From NCBI GenBank assembly GCA_019638115.1, contig JAHBUK010000002.1:441867-505866 (forward strand): a DNA stretch of 64,000 bases. Reading direction: 5' to 3'. The notes under the pieces are model-generated. The model did no database searches and was not told the origin of the DNA. It was given only the letters and a program-made list of their open reading frames with translations. This DNA comes from Flavobacteriales bacterium. Its GTDB lineage: Bacteria > Bacteroidota > Bacteroidia > Flavobacteriales_F > PHOS-HE28. Made by a program: the position numbers and the translations under genes. Positions 35,685 through 44,259 of this stretch are shown piece by piece. Positions within the stretch are counted from its first letter, which is position 1. Each line of letters begins with the position of its first letter.

Positions 35685-36266
35685 ATGAGAACCGTGTTGA
35701 AGACCGTAGTGATGTCCGTGCTGATCGCGGGCGTAACAGTAGGCTGCAAGAAAGAAGACCCAGTAGCGCCAACGCCCAGCAACCCACCCGTGAACGAGCA
35801 GGAACTCATCACCACGGTGAAGCTTCATTTCCACAGTGCTGACGGAACTGAACACAAGCATTTCATTTGGCGCGACCTGGATGGTGATGGTGGTGCTGCT
35901 CCCGTGATCACGTACGATACACTTACGGCCGGTACCGTATACGAGGTGAGCATCGAACTCTTGGATGAGAGCCAGAACCCTGCGGAGGACATTACGGAGG
36001 AAGTGGAAGAGGAAGGTGATGAGCATCAGTTCTTCTTCGTGGTGACCGGTGCGAACATGGGCATTGTGTACATGGATGCGGATGCCAACGGCGACCCGAT
36101 CGGCATCACCTCGATGTGGAGCGCAGGCATGGCCAGCACCGGAACGGTAACCGTTATCCTGCGTCATGAGCTGGACAAGGACGCTCCGGGTGTAAGTGGT
36201 GGCGACATCACCAATGCGGGTGGCGATACCGATGTGGAAGTGACCTTCCCGCTGGTTATCCAATAA
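35685..36266 (+). CDS. Metal-regulated lipoprotein divergent from the Fur-family gene
   Basis: The protein has 193 residues. ATG 35685 gives a lipobox (G-V-T-V-G-C, Cys about residue 21). The mature part has acidic and His-bearing segments (H-F-H-S-A-D-G-T-E-H-K-H-F, then I-T-E-E-V-E-E-E-G-D-E-H-Q-F-F-F) and a conserved ending (S-G-G-D-I-T-N-A-G-G-D-T-D-V-E-V-T-F). I recognise the family from other Bacteroidota, where it carries the vague label 'type 1 periplasmic binding fold'. Its exact role is unknown. The His/Glu-rich stretches and shared operator suggest metal capture at the cell surface. Confidence 0.82.
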   Translation: MRTVLKTVVMSVLIAGVTVGCKKEDPVAPTPSNPPVNEQELITTVKLHFHSADGTEHKHFIWRDLDGDGGAAPVITYDTLTAGTVYEVSIELLDESQNPAEDITEEVEEEGDEHQFFFVVTGANMGIVYMDADANGDPIGITSMWSAGMASTGTVTVILRHELDKDAPGVSGGDITNAGGDTDVEVTFPLVIQ

Positions 36267-36296
36267 AATGCTCGGTCCCTTGCGGATCGAACCCAC

Positions 36297-36363
36297 GGAA
36301 GGGGGCGGCCATTGGTATGGAAGGGTTGAACGACTTCCAGCACACGCTTTGGCCGCCCCTTCC
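36297..36363 (+). terminator. Inverted repeat downstream of the lipoprotein gene
   Basis: GGAAGGGGGCGGCC (36297-36310) pairs with GGCCGCCCCTTCC (36351-36363) across a 40-nt loop, with a single bulged G. A long GC stem just past a stop codon is consistent with termination or mRNA protection. There is no U-tract. Confidence 0.45.
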
Positions 36364-36414
36364 TACCGGGGCATTGCTCCGGACATGTGCAACGCAGCAC
36401 ATCAAAAAGCGAAA

Positions 36415-36430
36415 GGCGCCTTGCGGCGCC
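36415..36430 (-). terminator. Terminator of the DUF429-like gene
   Basis: GGCGCC arms around a four-base loop read, on the minus strand, as a stem with a GCAA (GNRA) loop followed by TTTCGCTTTTTG. It lies about 80 nt past the stop codon at 36510. Confidence 0.6.
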
Positions 36431-36509
36431 CCTCGGGTCCACAGCACGTTGGGCTCTCCCTCCCTCGGCACTGCGTTCCGGACCTTTTGACGCGAGGACT
36501 TCGCGCCGG

Positions 36510-37079
36510 TCACATCAAGATCACACCTTCTTCCGGATCACCCACCTGCAGGGTGTTCCCTTGCTGGTGTTGCAGACCGATGAGCCAGCATAACCAAGCA
36601 TCGGCCTCGTGGCGGTCTTTGGTGATCGGTGGCGGCAATGCATGCACGCCGGCCATGAGGCGGAGCTTGTGTGCGGGTATGGACCGGCCTGCGGGGATCT
36701 TCAAGAAGTCCCACTTGTGCCGAATGGAGCCTGAAGGGTAGACCTCGAAGACCCGGATACCAAGCATGCGCCACTGCTGAGCCAGGCGGATGGCGCGAGC
36801 GGTAAGCCCACCGAGGAACATGGGGCTCATGCCCCCAGCAAGCCGATCCGCGAGCCTGAAGAAATGGTCCTCGCTTTTGCCGTAGTACGCACCCGGCAGA
36901 CTGAGCGGCGCATCGAGGTAGATGGCACTCGGCCGCATTTGGAGGATCCGTTCCTGAAGCCAGGTGTCGGCGTCGCCTCCTTTGTCCGACCGTTCAAATC
37001 GGAACAAGCCACGTTCGCGATGACAGATAACAGTGGTGCCAGCCGCCCTGGCCCCGAAGTCGATACCGATGAAGTCCAT
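36510..37079 (-). CDS. DUF429-like predicted nuclease (RNase H fold)
   Basis: The protein has 189 residues, starting at ATG 37079 (M-D-F-I-G-I-D-F-G-A-R-A-A-G-T). The first strand with its Asp, the central Y-L-D-A-P-L-S-L-P, and the late D-R-H-E-A-D-A-W-L-C-W match the acidic-residue layout of DUF429 proteins, predicted RNase H-like nucleases. Function unknown. Cytoplasmic and apparently monocistronic. Confidence 0.72.
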   Translation of the reverse strand: MDFIGIDFGARAAGTTVICHRERGLFRFERSDKGGDADTWLQERILQMRPSAIYLDAPLSLPGAYYGKSEDHFFRLADRLAGGMSPMFLGGLTARAIRLAQQWRMLGIRVFEVYPSGSIRHKWDFLKIPAGRSIPAHKLRLMAGVHALPPPITKDRHEADAWLCWLIGLQHQQGNTLQVGDPEEGVILM

Positions 37080-37139
37080 CGCCCCAAAGAACAAGCACGT
37101 CGCCATACTGTTCCCAGAAACACTTCGCTGCTGGCCAAC

Positions 37140-37456
37140 TCTTCAACCTGCCGAACGGCAGGCAGGCACCTTAACACTGCGACCTCTCAACCTCTCCCCA
37201 GATATGCATCGGGGCTCTCAACCTCTCAACCCGGTCATTGCGAGCAAAGCGATGCAACAACCTCTCAACCCCTCAACCCCTCAACCTCTCAACCTCTCAA
37301 CTTACCTACAGGCAGGCATGCCCCACAACACCGCGACAGGCTGGAAGCCTGCCGGACATTGCCTCAACTCATCAACCTGCCTAACGGCAGGCAGGCAGCC
37401 CACAACACCGCGACAGGCTGGAAGCCTGCCGGACATTGCCCCAACCCCTCAACAGC
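37140..37456. repeat. Intergenic cluster of short tandem and hairpin repeats
   Basis: The gap between the DUF429-like gene and the next contains several repeat types. One is an 8-bp tandem (TCAACCYC, about 37267-37310). Another is a 42-bp unit at 37322-37363 repeated at 37399-37440 with only flanking changes. Hairpin words CAGGCTGGAAGCCTG and CTGCCGAACGGCAGGCAG recur. No gene is present. Confidence 0.75.
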
Positions 37457-37457
37457 T

Positions 37458-37769
37458 TTAAACCTTGGCGGTCCAGTCCATCAGTTGGCGGGTGCTTGCG
37501 GGATCCAGGGAAGTGACGGGCTGTGCCCACATGCGAACCAAACGATCGCCAAGCAACTCGTATGCGGTCCTTTCCACCGTGCTGTAGAGCAAGGCCTTGG
37601 TCATGCCGGTCAGGTGCGTAAGGCTTCTGCGCGTGGGCGCTTCTCCGTCCCAGAGCAGGTCCACGTGGTCCTCGAGGGTGTCGAACAGCAGCAGGCGCCG
37701 CTTATTGAGCACGGCTGCCAGTTCCACCGCATCATCAGCGTTCAGGGTAAGGAAGGAGATCTGGATCAT
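37458..37769 (-). CDS. Small CutA-like protein, last gene of the export operon
   Basis: The protein has 103 residues, with its ATG one base beyond the TolC-family stop codon, so it belongs to the operon. Size and the pattern of an opening beta strand (I-Q-I-S-F-L-T), helix with Ala/Leu (D-D-A-V-E-L-A-A-V-L-N-K-R-R) and a second basic helix faintly recall CutA trimers. The conserved CutA signature residues are not clear, so this is a weak suggestion. Function unknown. Confidence 0.6.
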   Translation of the reverse strand: MIQISFLTLNADDAVELAAVLNKRRLLLFDTLEDHVDLLWDGEAPTRRSLTHLTGMTKALLYSTVERTAYELLGDRLVRMWAQPVTSLDPASTRQLMDWTAKV

Positions 37770-37770
37770 G

Positions 37771-39207
37771 TTACGGTGCAGTGCTTAATTGGTCGGCCAC
37801 CGTGCGCCAGAGCACACCGGCATCCCGGTCCAAGGTGAAGTATGCGATCCTGCGTTTGGCCTGCAAGGCCACTTGTTTCAGTTGGCTGTCCAGCAGGGCC
37901 ACCTCCCGTTGGTTCACGAGGAAGAGCGAGCTCTCACCCATTCCGAAGCGCCCGTTCTCCCCGGCGAGCAGCCTCTGGTAGTTGCGCACCATGGCAGCTC
38001 CGAGTTCCACTTGTTGCTGCACGGTGGCCAATTCGCTCGCCCGCCGTTCCACCCCGTTGCGGATCAGTAGGCGTTGCCGGTCCAAGGCCAGTTCAGCGTC
38101 GTTGAAGCCCAACTGGGCCACGGCCAGCTCTCCCCGTTCGCGGCGCAGCAGAAGCGGCATGCTGAAGGCCAGACCAAGCTGGCGATCGCCGGAGTTCCAG
38201 GTGGGGTTGGAGTCGCCCACTCCGGAGACGGCACCGCCACCTGTGAGCAGCGCACCGCTCAGGTCCAGACGCGGTTTTATCAGCTCTGCACGCAGGCGCC
38301 GTTCCACCTCCAACTGCCGCAACCTGCCGGCTCGCTCCAACAGGTCGGGGTGCACGCTTTCCGCCATGGCAAGAAGACTGTCCAAAGCCACCGGACGCTG
38401 TGGTGGTTCCATGTCGAGCGTGTCGGGTATCACGCTTTCCAACAACTCGAGGGGTCTCAGCGCATCATCCCACAAGTGGTTGCTCAGTTGCAAGGCGGCC
38501 ACGCGGTAGCCGAGTTCCGCATCCTGCAGGCGCATCATGCGGTCCTGCACTTGCAGCAAGGCTTCCAGGGTGTCAATGGCCGGCACATCGCCCCCTTTGA
38601 AATTGCCCCGCACGGCCACGAGCCGGATCTGTGCCTGTTGCAGGGCACTTTGCGAGATCAGCAGTTCCTGGTACTTGGCGGACCATTGCACGTGGTCGCT
38701 GAGTGCCGCATGGAACACCTCGTTGAGCAGGCGCTGCCGTTCCGCCTCCGCCATGTCCTGGTAGGCTTGGGCCTTGCGCAGTTCCGCACGCCTGCGATCC
38801 ATGAAGAGGCCTTGCCCCACCTGCACGGTAGCACCCACGCGCAATTGGCCTTCGACGGGCAGCGTGTTCTGTGGGTTCAGCAGATCACCACCACTTTCGG
38901 AGTATCCGGCGAAGAACTCGGTACCGAACCAGGTGGGCACTCGAAGTCCGGCATCCAGCAGGTCGTAGTAGTCCTTGCCGCCGTATCGTTTCTCACTGTA
39001 CCCGGCAACGGCCTGTGGGTCGAAAGCACCGCGTGCACTGCGCACAACGGCCTCGCCAAGGGCATTGCGAAGCTGGGCCTGCCGCGCCGTGGGATGGTTG
39101 TCGGCCACCAATTGCAGAAGGGCTTTGCGGGTAAGCACTTGCGTCCCGTCCTGCGCGTGCACCGGCAACGCCACGGCAACGGCGATATGGAGCAGCAAGG
39201 TCCTCAT
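37771..39207 (-). CDS. TolC-family outer-membrane efflux/secretion protein
   Basis: The protein has 478 residues with a signal peptide (residues 1-18, ending V-H-A-Q). The duplicated helical coiled-coil architecture of the OEP family is visible (A-R-Q-A-Q-L-R-N-A-L-G-E near 40; R-I-A-Y-F-T near the end), with two halves each beginning after a loop. It forms the outer-membrane exit duct for the HlyD and ABC proteins encoded just upstream; its start overlaps the HlyD stop by 4 nt. Confidence 0.9.
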   Translation of the reverse strand: MRTLLLHIAVAVALPVHAQDGTQVLTRKALLQLVADNHPTARQAQLRNALGEAVVRSARGAFDPQAVAGYSEKRYGGKDYYDLLDAGLRVPTWFGTEFFAGYSESGGDLLNPQNTLPVEGQLRVGATVQVGQGLFMDRRRAELRKAQAYQDMAEAERQRLLNEVFHAALSDHVQWSAKYQELLISQSALQQAQIRLVAVRGNFKGGDVPAIDTLEALLQVQDRMMRLQDAELGYRVAALQLSNHLWDDALRPLELLESVIPDTLDMEPPQRPVALDSLLAMAESVHPDLLERAGRLRQLEVERRLRAELIKPRLDLSGALLTGGGAVSGVGDSNPTWNSGDRQLGLAFSMPLLLRRERGELAVAQLGFNDAELALDRQRLLIRNGVERRASELATVQQQVELGAAMVRNYQRLLAGENGRFGMGESSLFLVNQREVALLDSQLKQVALQAKRRIAYFTLDRDAGVLWRTVADQLSTAP

Positions 39208-40589
39208 TTGTGGTAGTTGGCGTCCTCGGCGGGATCAATGCCCCAGTTGCCCACGGTCTGCAGGTCCATGTAGAGGTCTGGCGGGAAACCGTTGAGCTGC
39301 CGCCACAGTTCGTACCAGATGGGGACATCGCCAAGCAGGCCAATGCCCACGGCGCCACTGCCCATGCGCAAAGCCGATGGCCAAGGCTTATCGTCGGGGT
39401 CCGGGGCCACCAGAATGCGGTACTTGCCGTTCCTGCTGATGTAGTTGTCTATGGCCACCACCTTGCCTCCGTAAGTGCCGTAGCTCACATTGGGCCATCC
39501 GCTGAAGACGATGGAGGGCCAGCCATCGAAGAGGAAACGCACTTGCTGTCCTTTGTTGATCAGGGGCATGTCCATGGGTTGCACGAAGAGTTCCACGGCC
39601 AGGTCGTGCCGTTCGGGCAGGATGCTGATCAGGGGTTCGCCCTCCTTCACCAGTTCCCCGAGTCCGGAGCGCATGGCCCTGATGATGTAACCGCTTTGTG
39701 GCGCCGTAATGAAGTAGTTGCCCGCGCGCACCACGTAGCTGGCGAGGTCCACCTGCATCTTGCTCACTTCGGCCTCGGTGGTGTACATCTGGCTCATGCT
39801 GGCGAACTTCTCGCTCTCGGCCTTGGCCAGCTTGTCGCGGTATTCGTTGCGTATGCCACCCAGTTCCAGTTCGGCGTTCAGCATTCCGTTGCGGGCATCC
39901 AGCAGGTCGTTCTCGGCATCGATCAGCACAGCGTTGGAGCGCTGGTCGTTCACGCGGCGGCGTTCCAGTTCCACCATACTGATCAGGCCCTGCGCGAACT
40001 GTTCCTCACCACGTTTCAACTGGTCGCGGGCCACGCCTATTTCCGTCCTGGCGGCCACCACCCGAATGCTGTCGCTGGAGATCTTCAAGCGGGCCTGCAC
40101 GATCTTGTTGCGCGCCTGCTCCAGCTTGATGGCCATGGCCTGGTTCAGGGCATCCACCTGGGCGTCCAGTGCGTTCACCTTTTCCTGGTAGCTGCGCGCG
40201 GTCATTTCCTTGGCGTTGATCTGTTGGCCGGTACGTTCCAACAGCAGGGGGTCGAAGTACTCTTGCTTCACTTCGCTGATGCGCATGATGGTGTCGCCCT
40301 TCATCACCTTTTGTCCTTCCTGCACATACCACTGCTCGATCCGTCCGGGAATGATGGCGTGGATGGTTTGCGGGCGCATTTCGGGGTTCAGGCCGGTCAC
40401 CGATCCACGGGTGCGGATGTTCTGTGTCCACGGCAGGAACAAGGCCAGGAAGAGCAGGATGAGCAGTGCGGCCAAAGAGCGGGCGAAGCGGCGTGCGGTG
40501 CGTGGGTCGCCCAGCGCATCCAACACCTTGAACTGGCGTGCATCCAGTTGGGGCGTGGCACAAGCGGGATCGTTCGAGATGTTCAGCAT
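39204..40589 (-). CDS. HlyD-family membrane-fusion (adaptor) protein
   Basis: The protein has 461 residues. A cytoplasmic N terminus is followed by one transmembrane helix (about 38-56; L-A-A-L-L-I-L-L-F-L-A-L-F-L-P-W), a lipoyl half-motif (G-R-I-E-Q-W-Y-V-Q-E-G-Q-K-V-M-K-G-D), a long coiled-coil hairpin (about 115-290) and the second lipoyl/barrel part (P-Q-S-G-Y-I-I-R-A). This bridges the ABC transporter and TolC-type channel in type I secretion or efflux. Coupled to both neighbours. Confidence 0.92.
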   Translation of the reverse strand: MLNISNDPACATPQLDARQFKVLDALGDPRTARRFARSLAALLILLFLALFLPWTQNIRTRGSVTGLNPEMRPQTIHAIIPGRIEQWYVQEGQKVMKGDTIMRISEVKQEYFDPLLLERTGQQINAKEMTARSYQEKVNALDAQVDALNQAMAIKLEQARNKIVQARLKISSDSIRVVAARTEIGVARDQLKRGEEQFAQGLISMVELERRRVNDQRSNAVLIDAENDLLDARNGMLNAELELGGIRNEYRDKLAKAESEKFASMSQMYTTEAEVSKMQVDLASYVVRAGNYFITAPQSGYIIRAMRSGLGELVKEGEPLISILPERHDLAVELFVQPMDMPLINKGQQVRFLFDGWPSIVFSGWPNVSYGTYGGKVVAIDNYISRNGKYRILVAPDPDDKPWPSALRMGSGAVGIGLLGDVPIWYELWRQLNGFPPDLYMDLQTVGNWGIDPAEDANYHK

Positions 40590-40604
40590 GGTCCCGGTTC
40601 TTGA

Positions 40605-42302
40605 TCAGCGGTCGTTTCCAAGGTCATGGTCCTCCAGCAGCAGTCCTCGCTCCAGCTTCAGCTTGCGGCTGCAGCGATCGCGCAAGCGAGGATCGTGGCC
40701 CACGGCGATCAGGGTGAAATCGGCCTTTTCGCCGGTCAGTAGATCGAGCAGCAGGTCGTGGTCTTCCACCAGGTGCGGGTGTGCATCATCCTCGTAGAGC
40801 ACCAGCCGGGGTTTGCCCGCAATGCAGCGTGCAAGAATGATGCGTTTCATCAGGCTTTGCGGAAGCCTTGCGCCAAGCCCGTCCAAGGAGGTGAGCAAAC
40901 CTTCGGGAAGGTCCACCAACATGCGCATGAGCCCGGTACGTTCCGCCGCGTTGCGCACGTCGTCCGCGCTCACCCAGGGTCGCCCCATAACGATGTTGTC
41001 CAGCACGGTTCCCGAGAAGATGTCCTCGTGCGAGAAGCTGTCGCCCATGGCACTGCGCATTTGTTTGGGGCACAGGCTGCGAATGCCTTGCCCGTCGATC
41101 AGCACGTTGCCTTCGTTGGGTTCTATCATGCCCGCCACAATGCCGAGCAACACGCTTTTGCCACTGCCGTTGGTGCCTGTCAGGAACACCTTCTCACCGG
41201 GGGCTATGCTCACGGACACATCGCGCAGAATGGGGTTTCCGCTCCAGTGGCTGTTGAAGGTCACGTTCCTCAACTCCACGGCCATGGCAGGGCCGTGGTC
41301 CATGCTGGCGGGCACCGAAAGGCCGTCCTGCTGCTCCAGCGGTATGTCGGTCACCTCGCCCAGCTTCTCCAAAGCGGTAAGCACGTCGTAGATGGACTCC
41401 AGGCCCAGGATCACCTTTTCCACCGAACCCAGGAGAATGATGATGATGATCTCCGCGGCCACGAATTGGCCGATGTTCATGCGCTCGGTGAAGACCAGTA
41501 TGCCACCCAGCACCAGCAGCGCCAGGGTAACGATGGTCTTGAAACCGACCATGGCCCAGTAGTGCCCCAATAGAACCCGGAAATGGGAGCTGCGCGCCTT
41601 CACGTACTTGGTGGCCAGGTCGTCCGCTTTGGCCAGGGGCAGCGTGGTGGTGCCAGCCAGTTTGAAGGTGCTGTTGCTGCGGCCCAGTTCCTCCAGCCAG
41701 TGGGCGGTCATGTACTTGTACTTGCTCTCCAGCAGGCTGGTGCGCATGCCGTTCTGCCCGGTGAAGCGGAATATGAGGTAGAGCAAGAGGATGAGGAAGA
41801 AGCCGAAGCCGATGAAGAAGGGGTGGTAGAAAGCGAGCAGGATGAGGCCGAGCAGGATCTGCAGCGAACTGACGGGCACATCGATGAGCACTTTGTTGAG
41901 GCCCTTCTGGATGGTGAGCGTGTCGAAGAAGCGGTTCACCAGTTCGGGCAGGTAGCGCCCTTGGGTGGCGCTGTTGCTGATCCGGGGCATGCGGTAGGCG
42001 AATTCCAGCGCGGAGCGGGCGAAGATGCGCTGCTTCAGGAACTCGCTCACGGTAAGCTCCATCACTTGCAGCACACCGGTGAAGAAGATGCCGATGGTGA
42101 CGAAGCCGATGAGCACGCCCCATGACGTGGCCACCTGACCACCACCGATGAGGTTGATGATGGCTTGAATGCCCAAGGGCAACGAAAGCATGATGACCCC
42201 GCGCACCAAGGCGAAGAGGTAGAGGTAGAAAATGTCCCGTCGATCGGTGCGCAGTAGCCCGAACAAGCGCTGGAAAGGGCGGAGCGTTTGGTTGGATCTC
42301 AT
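40605..42302 (-). CDS. ABC transporter, membrane plus atypical ATPase domain
   Basis: The protein has 565 residues. ATG 42302 overlaps the TetR stop by 4 nt. Six-helix membrane domain (about 20-310), then a nucleotide-binding domain with an intact Walker A (G-T-N-G-S-G-K-S, about residue 380) and H-loop (V-G-H-D). The Q-loop Gln appears replaced (F-S-H-E-D), the ABC signature is L-P-Q-S-L rather than L-S-G-G-Q, and Walker B reads L-V-L-Y-E-D. I believe related Bacteroidota transporters paired with HlyD are similarly divergent. It powers export through the HlyD/TolC partners. No peptidase C39 domain is visible, and cargo is unknown. Confidence 0.88.
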   Translation of the reverse strand: MRSNQTLRPFQRLFGLLRTDRRDIFYLYLFALVRGVIMLSLPLGIQAIINLIGGGQVATSWGVLIGFVTIGIFFTGVLQVMELTVSEFLKQRIFARSALEFAYRMPRISNSATQGRYLPELVNRFFDTLTIQKGLNKVLIDVPVSSLQILLGLILLAFYHPFFIGFGFFLILLLYLIFRFTGQNGMRTSLLESKYKYMTAHWLEELGRSNSTFKLAGTTTLPLAKADDLATKYVKARSSHFRVLLGHYWAMVGFKTIVTLALLVLGGILVFTERMNIGQFVAAEIIIIILLGSVEKVILGLESIYDVLTALEKLGEVTDIPLEQQDGLSVPASMDHGPAMAVELRNVTFNSHWSGNPILRDVSVSIAPGEKVFLTGTNGSGKSVLLGIVAGMIEPNEGNVLIDGQGIRSLCPKQMRSAMGDSFSHEDIFSGTVLDNIVMGRPWVSADDVRNAAERTGLMRMLVDLPEGLLTSLDGLGARLPQSLMKRIILARCIAGKPRLVLYEDDAHPHLVEDHDLLLDLLTGEKADFTLIAVGHDPRLRDRCSRKLKLERGLLLEDHDLGNDR

Positions 42303-42979
42303 CGTGAAGGGGCATTGACCGAGGCGAACACAAGGTGTACGAAATGATCCGATAAACGGGCTTTCACGCTGCGATCCGTGAGCGAGGGCAGGTGGTCCGC
42401 AAAGAAGCGTTGCACCATGGAACCGTCCACCACATTGCTGGCCAGTGCGGCCGGGTAGGGGTGCTCGGGGGCTACGGCAAGCACCAGGTCGCGCACGCGG
42501 TCGCACAGGCGTTTGAAACCGCTGAAACAACCCTCCTTGTGCTCCTCGTCCACCTCTTTGGTCATGTATGCCTTGCTTGATTCGCTGATGGCGATGCGGT
42601 ACAAGGCGCGAAGGTCGAGGTAGCCGAAGCTGCCCTTGTCGCTGATCGGCTCGGTCACGGAGCGCACGCCACGCTCCAGCCTGGTCAAGGGGTCGGCGAT
42701 GTTGGCGGTATCGAACACCAGTTTGTACTCGCGCCAGCTCCAGTACCAACCCACCAGGTAAATAAGCAGCCGGTGCTTGTTGTCGAAGTAGCGGTAAATG
42801 CTGCTTTCCGCCGTGCCCAGTGCCGCTGCAAGCTTGCCGAAGGTGAACTTCTCCAAGCCCAGCTCGTCGATCAGGATCACGCTGTGCTCAATGATGCGAC
42901 GGCCCAGGTCGGTGCCTTGCGGGTCCTTCAGGTACACCGGTTCGGTCACCTGCACGTTCATCTGCATCAATCGCTGCAT
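42299..42979 (-). CDS. TetR-family transcriptional regulator of the export operon
   Basis: The protein has 226 residues. The N-terminal helix-turn-helix (about 25-75) includes E-H-S-V-I-L-I-D-E-L-G-L-E-K-F-T-F and the recognition segment T-A-E-S-S-I-Y-R-Y-F-D-N-K-H-R-L. The C-terminal ligand domain is helical and unassigned. First gene of a run tetR-ABC-hlyD-tolC-cutA-like with 4-nt overlaps between several members, so it most likely represses its own operon. Confidence 0.9.
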   Translation of the reverse strand: MQRLMQMNVQVTEPVYLKDPQGTDLGRRIIEHSVILIDELGLEKFTFGKLAAALGTAESSIYRYFDNKHRLLIYLVGWYWSWREYKLVFDTANIADPLTRLERGVRSVTEPISDKGSFGYLDLRALYRIAISESSKAYMTKEVDEEHKEGCFSGFKRLCDRVRDLVLAVAPEHPYPAALASNVVDGSMVQRFFADHLPSLTDRSVKARLSDHFVHLVFASVNAPSR

Positions 42980-43062
42980 GGGCCTCGGTTTCGTTCAAGG
43001 GTACAAATATCAGGGGCGAATGTTCACCCACTATCGGAAGAGAGTGTAAATAAATCTAAAGA

Positions 43063-43077
43063 GATAGTAATACTATC
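43063..43077. promoter_or_regulatory. Candidate TetR operator
   Basis: A 15-bp palindrome, GATAGTA-A-TACTATC, lies 84 bp upstream of the tetR start in the only sizeable noncoding gap before the operon. A GATATTTG -7-like box lies between it and the gene (minus strand, near 43006-43013). Confidence 0.5.
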
Positions 43078-43131
43078 ATCCGGGGTTCGGGCGATGCCTC
43101 ACGCACAGGCCATCCCGAACGGTATCCTGCA

Positions 43132-44259
43132 CTATTTGCCCGTGTAGCTGATGCGGTAGATCATGTCCGCAGCGTCATCGCTCACCAGCAGGCTGCCATC
43201 GGGTGCCTGCAACACATCCACCGGCCTGCCCCAAGCGCTGCTTCCTTTCAGCCAGCCTTCGGCGAAGACCTCCGTGGTGGCCGTGCCGTCCGGCTGCGGA
43301 AAGGCCACCACAACGCGGTAGCCAATGGGCTTGCTGCGGTTCCAGCTGCCGTGTTGTGCAATGAAGATGGCGTTGCGGTACTTCTCCGGGAACTGGTCAC
43401 CGGTGTAGAAGCGCATGCCGAGCGGTGCCGTGTGTGGCCCCATCACGGCGGCCTCTTTCACGAACTCGGTACACGGGCGTTCTTCGCCGAACTTGGGGTC
43501 CGCCAAGTTGGGGGCGTGGCAGAAGGGATAGCCGAAGTGGCTGCCTTCAAGCTCCAGGCGGTTCAGTTCGCAATCGGGCAGATCGTCGCCCATCATATCG
43601 CGCCCGTTGTCCGTGAACCACAGCTCTCCGGTGGTCGGGTGCCAGTCGAAACCCACCGTGTTGCGCACGCCGTGTGCGATGATCTCGCGGTCGGTGCCAT
43701 CGGCGTTGATGCGCGTGATGCTCGCGAAGATGCTGTCCTCGCTGAGGCAGATGTTGCAGGGAGCGCCGACCGGCACATAGAGTTTTCCGTCCGGCCCGAA
43801 GGCGATGAACTTCCAGCCGTGGTGCTTCTCGCCGGGGTAGGCATCGGTCACCACCACTGCTTCGGGTGGTGTTTCCAGCAGGTCCTCGATCCCGTCGTAG
43901 CGCAGGATCCGGTCCACGGCGCTCACGTACAGGGCGCCATCCTTGAACGCGACCCCCACGGGCATGTTGAGTTTGCGTGCAATGATGTGGTGTACATCGG
44001 CTTTGCCGTCGCCATCGGTATCGCGCAAGGCATGCACCACGCCTTCGCTTCGGCTCCCCACGAAGAGGGTGCCCTTGTCTCCCCAGCACATGGCGCGCGC
44101 GTTGGTAACCCCCTCGGCGAACACCGCTATGCTGAAGCCCTTGGGCAGCGATACCGTTTCCAGCTTGGGCTTGCCGCCGAGCATGGTGGGCACGCATACC
44201 GAGCCGGAGAACATGAACGCGGCAAGGAGCAGGAGCGATGTGCGCATGGGCTTCTTCAT
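43132..44259 (-). CDS. Secreted sorbosone dehydrogenase-like protein (PQQ/GSDH family)
   Basis: The protein has 375 residues with a signal peptide. Propeller motifs are visible: A-R-A-M-C-W-G-D-K-G-T-L-F-V-G-S-R, N-M-P-V-G-V-A-F, W-K-F-I-A-F-G-P-D-G-K-L-Y-V, G-V-R-N-T-V-G-F-D-W-H-P, L-W-F-T-D-N-G-R-D, and H-G-S-W-N-R-S. This is the sorbosone/L-aldose dehydrogenase-like family. Whether PQQ is bound is unknown. The gene follows uspA with a 4-nt overlap. Confidence 0.88.
   Translation of the reverse strand: MKKPMRTSLLLLAAFMFSGSVCVPTMLGGKPKLETVSLPKGFSIAVFAEGVTNARAMCWGDKGTLFVGSRSEGVVHALRDTDGDGKADVHHIIARKLNMPVGVAFKDGALYVSAVDRILRYDGIEDLLETPPEAVVVTDAYPGEKHHGWKFIAFGPDGKLYVPVGAPCNICLSEDSIFASITRINADGTDREIIAHGVRNTVGFDWHPTTGELWFTDNGRDMMGDDLPDCELNRLELEGSHFGYPFCHAPNLADPKFGEERPCTEFVKEAAVMGPHTAPLGMRFYTGDQFPEKYRNAIFIAQHGSWNRSKPIGYRVVVAFPQPDGTATTEVFAEGWLKGSSAWGRPVDVLQAPDGSLLVSDDAADMIYRISYTGK

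Noticed and set aside
37140..37456. CRISPR array
   Set aside because: The tandem words are 8 bp and the 42-bp repeats are spaced by 35 bp only once. There is no regular repeat-spacer pattern and no cas gene.
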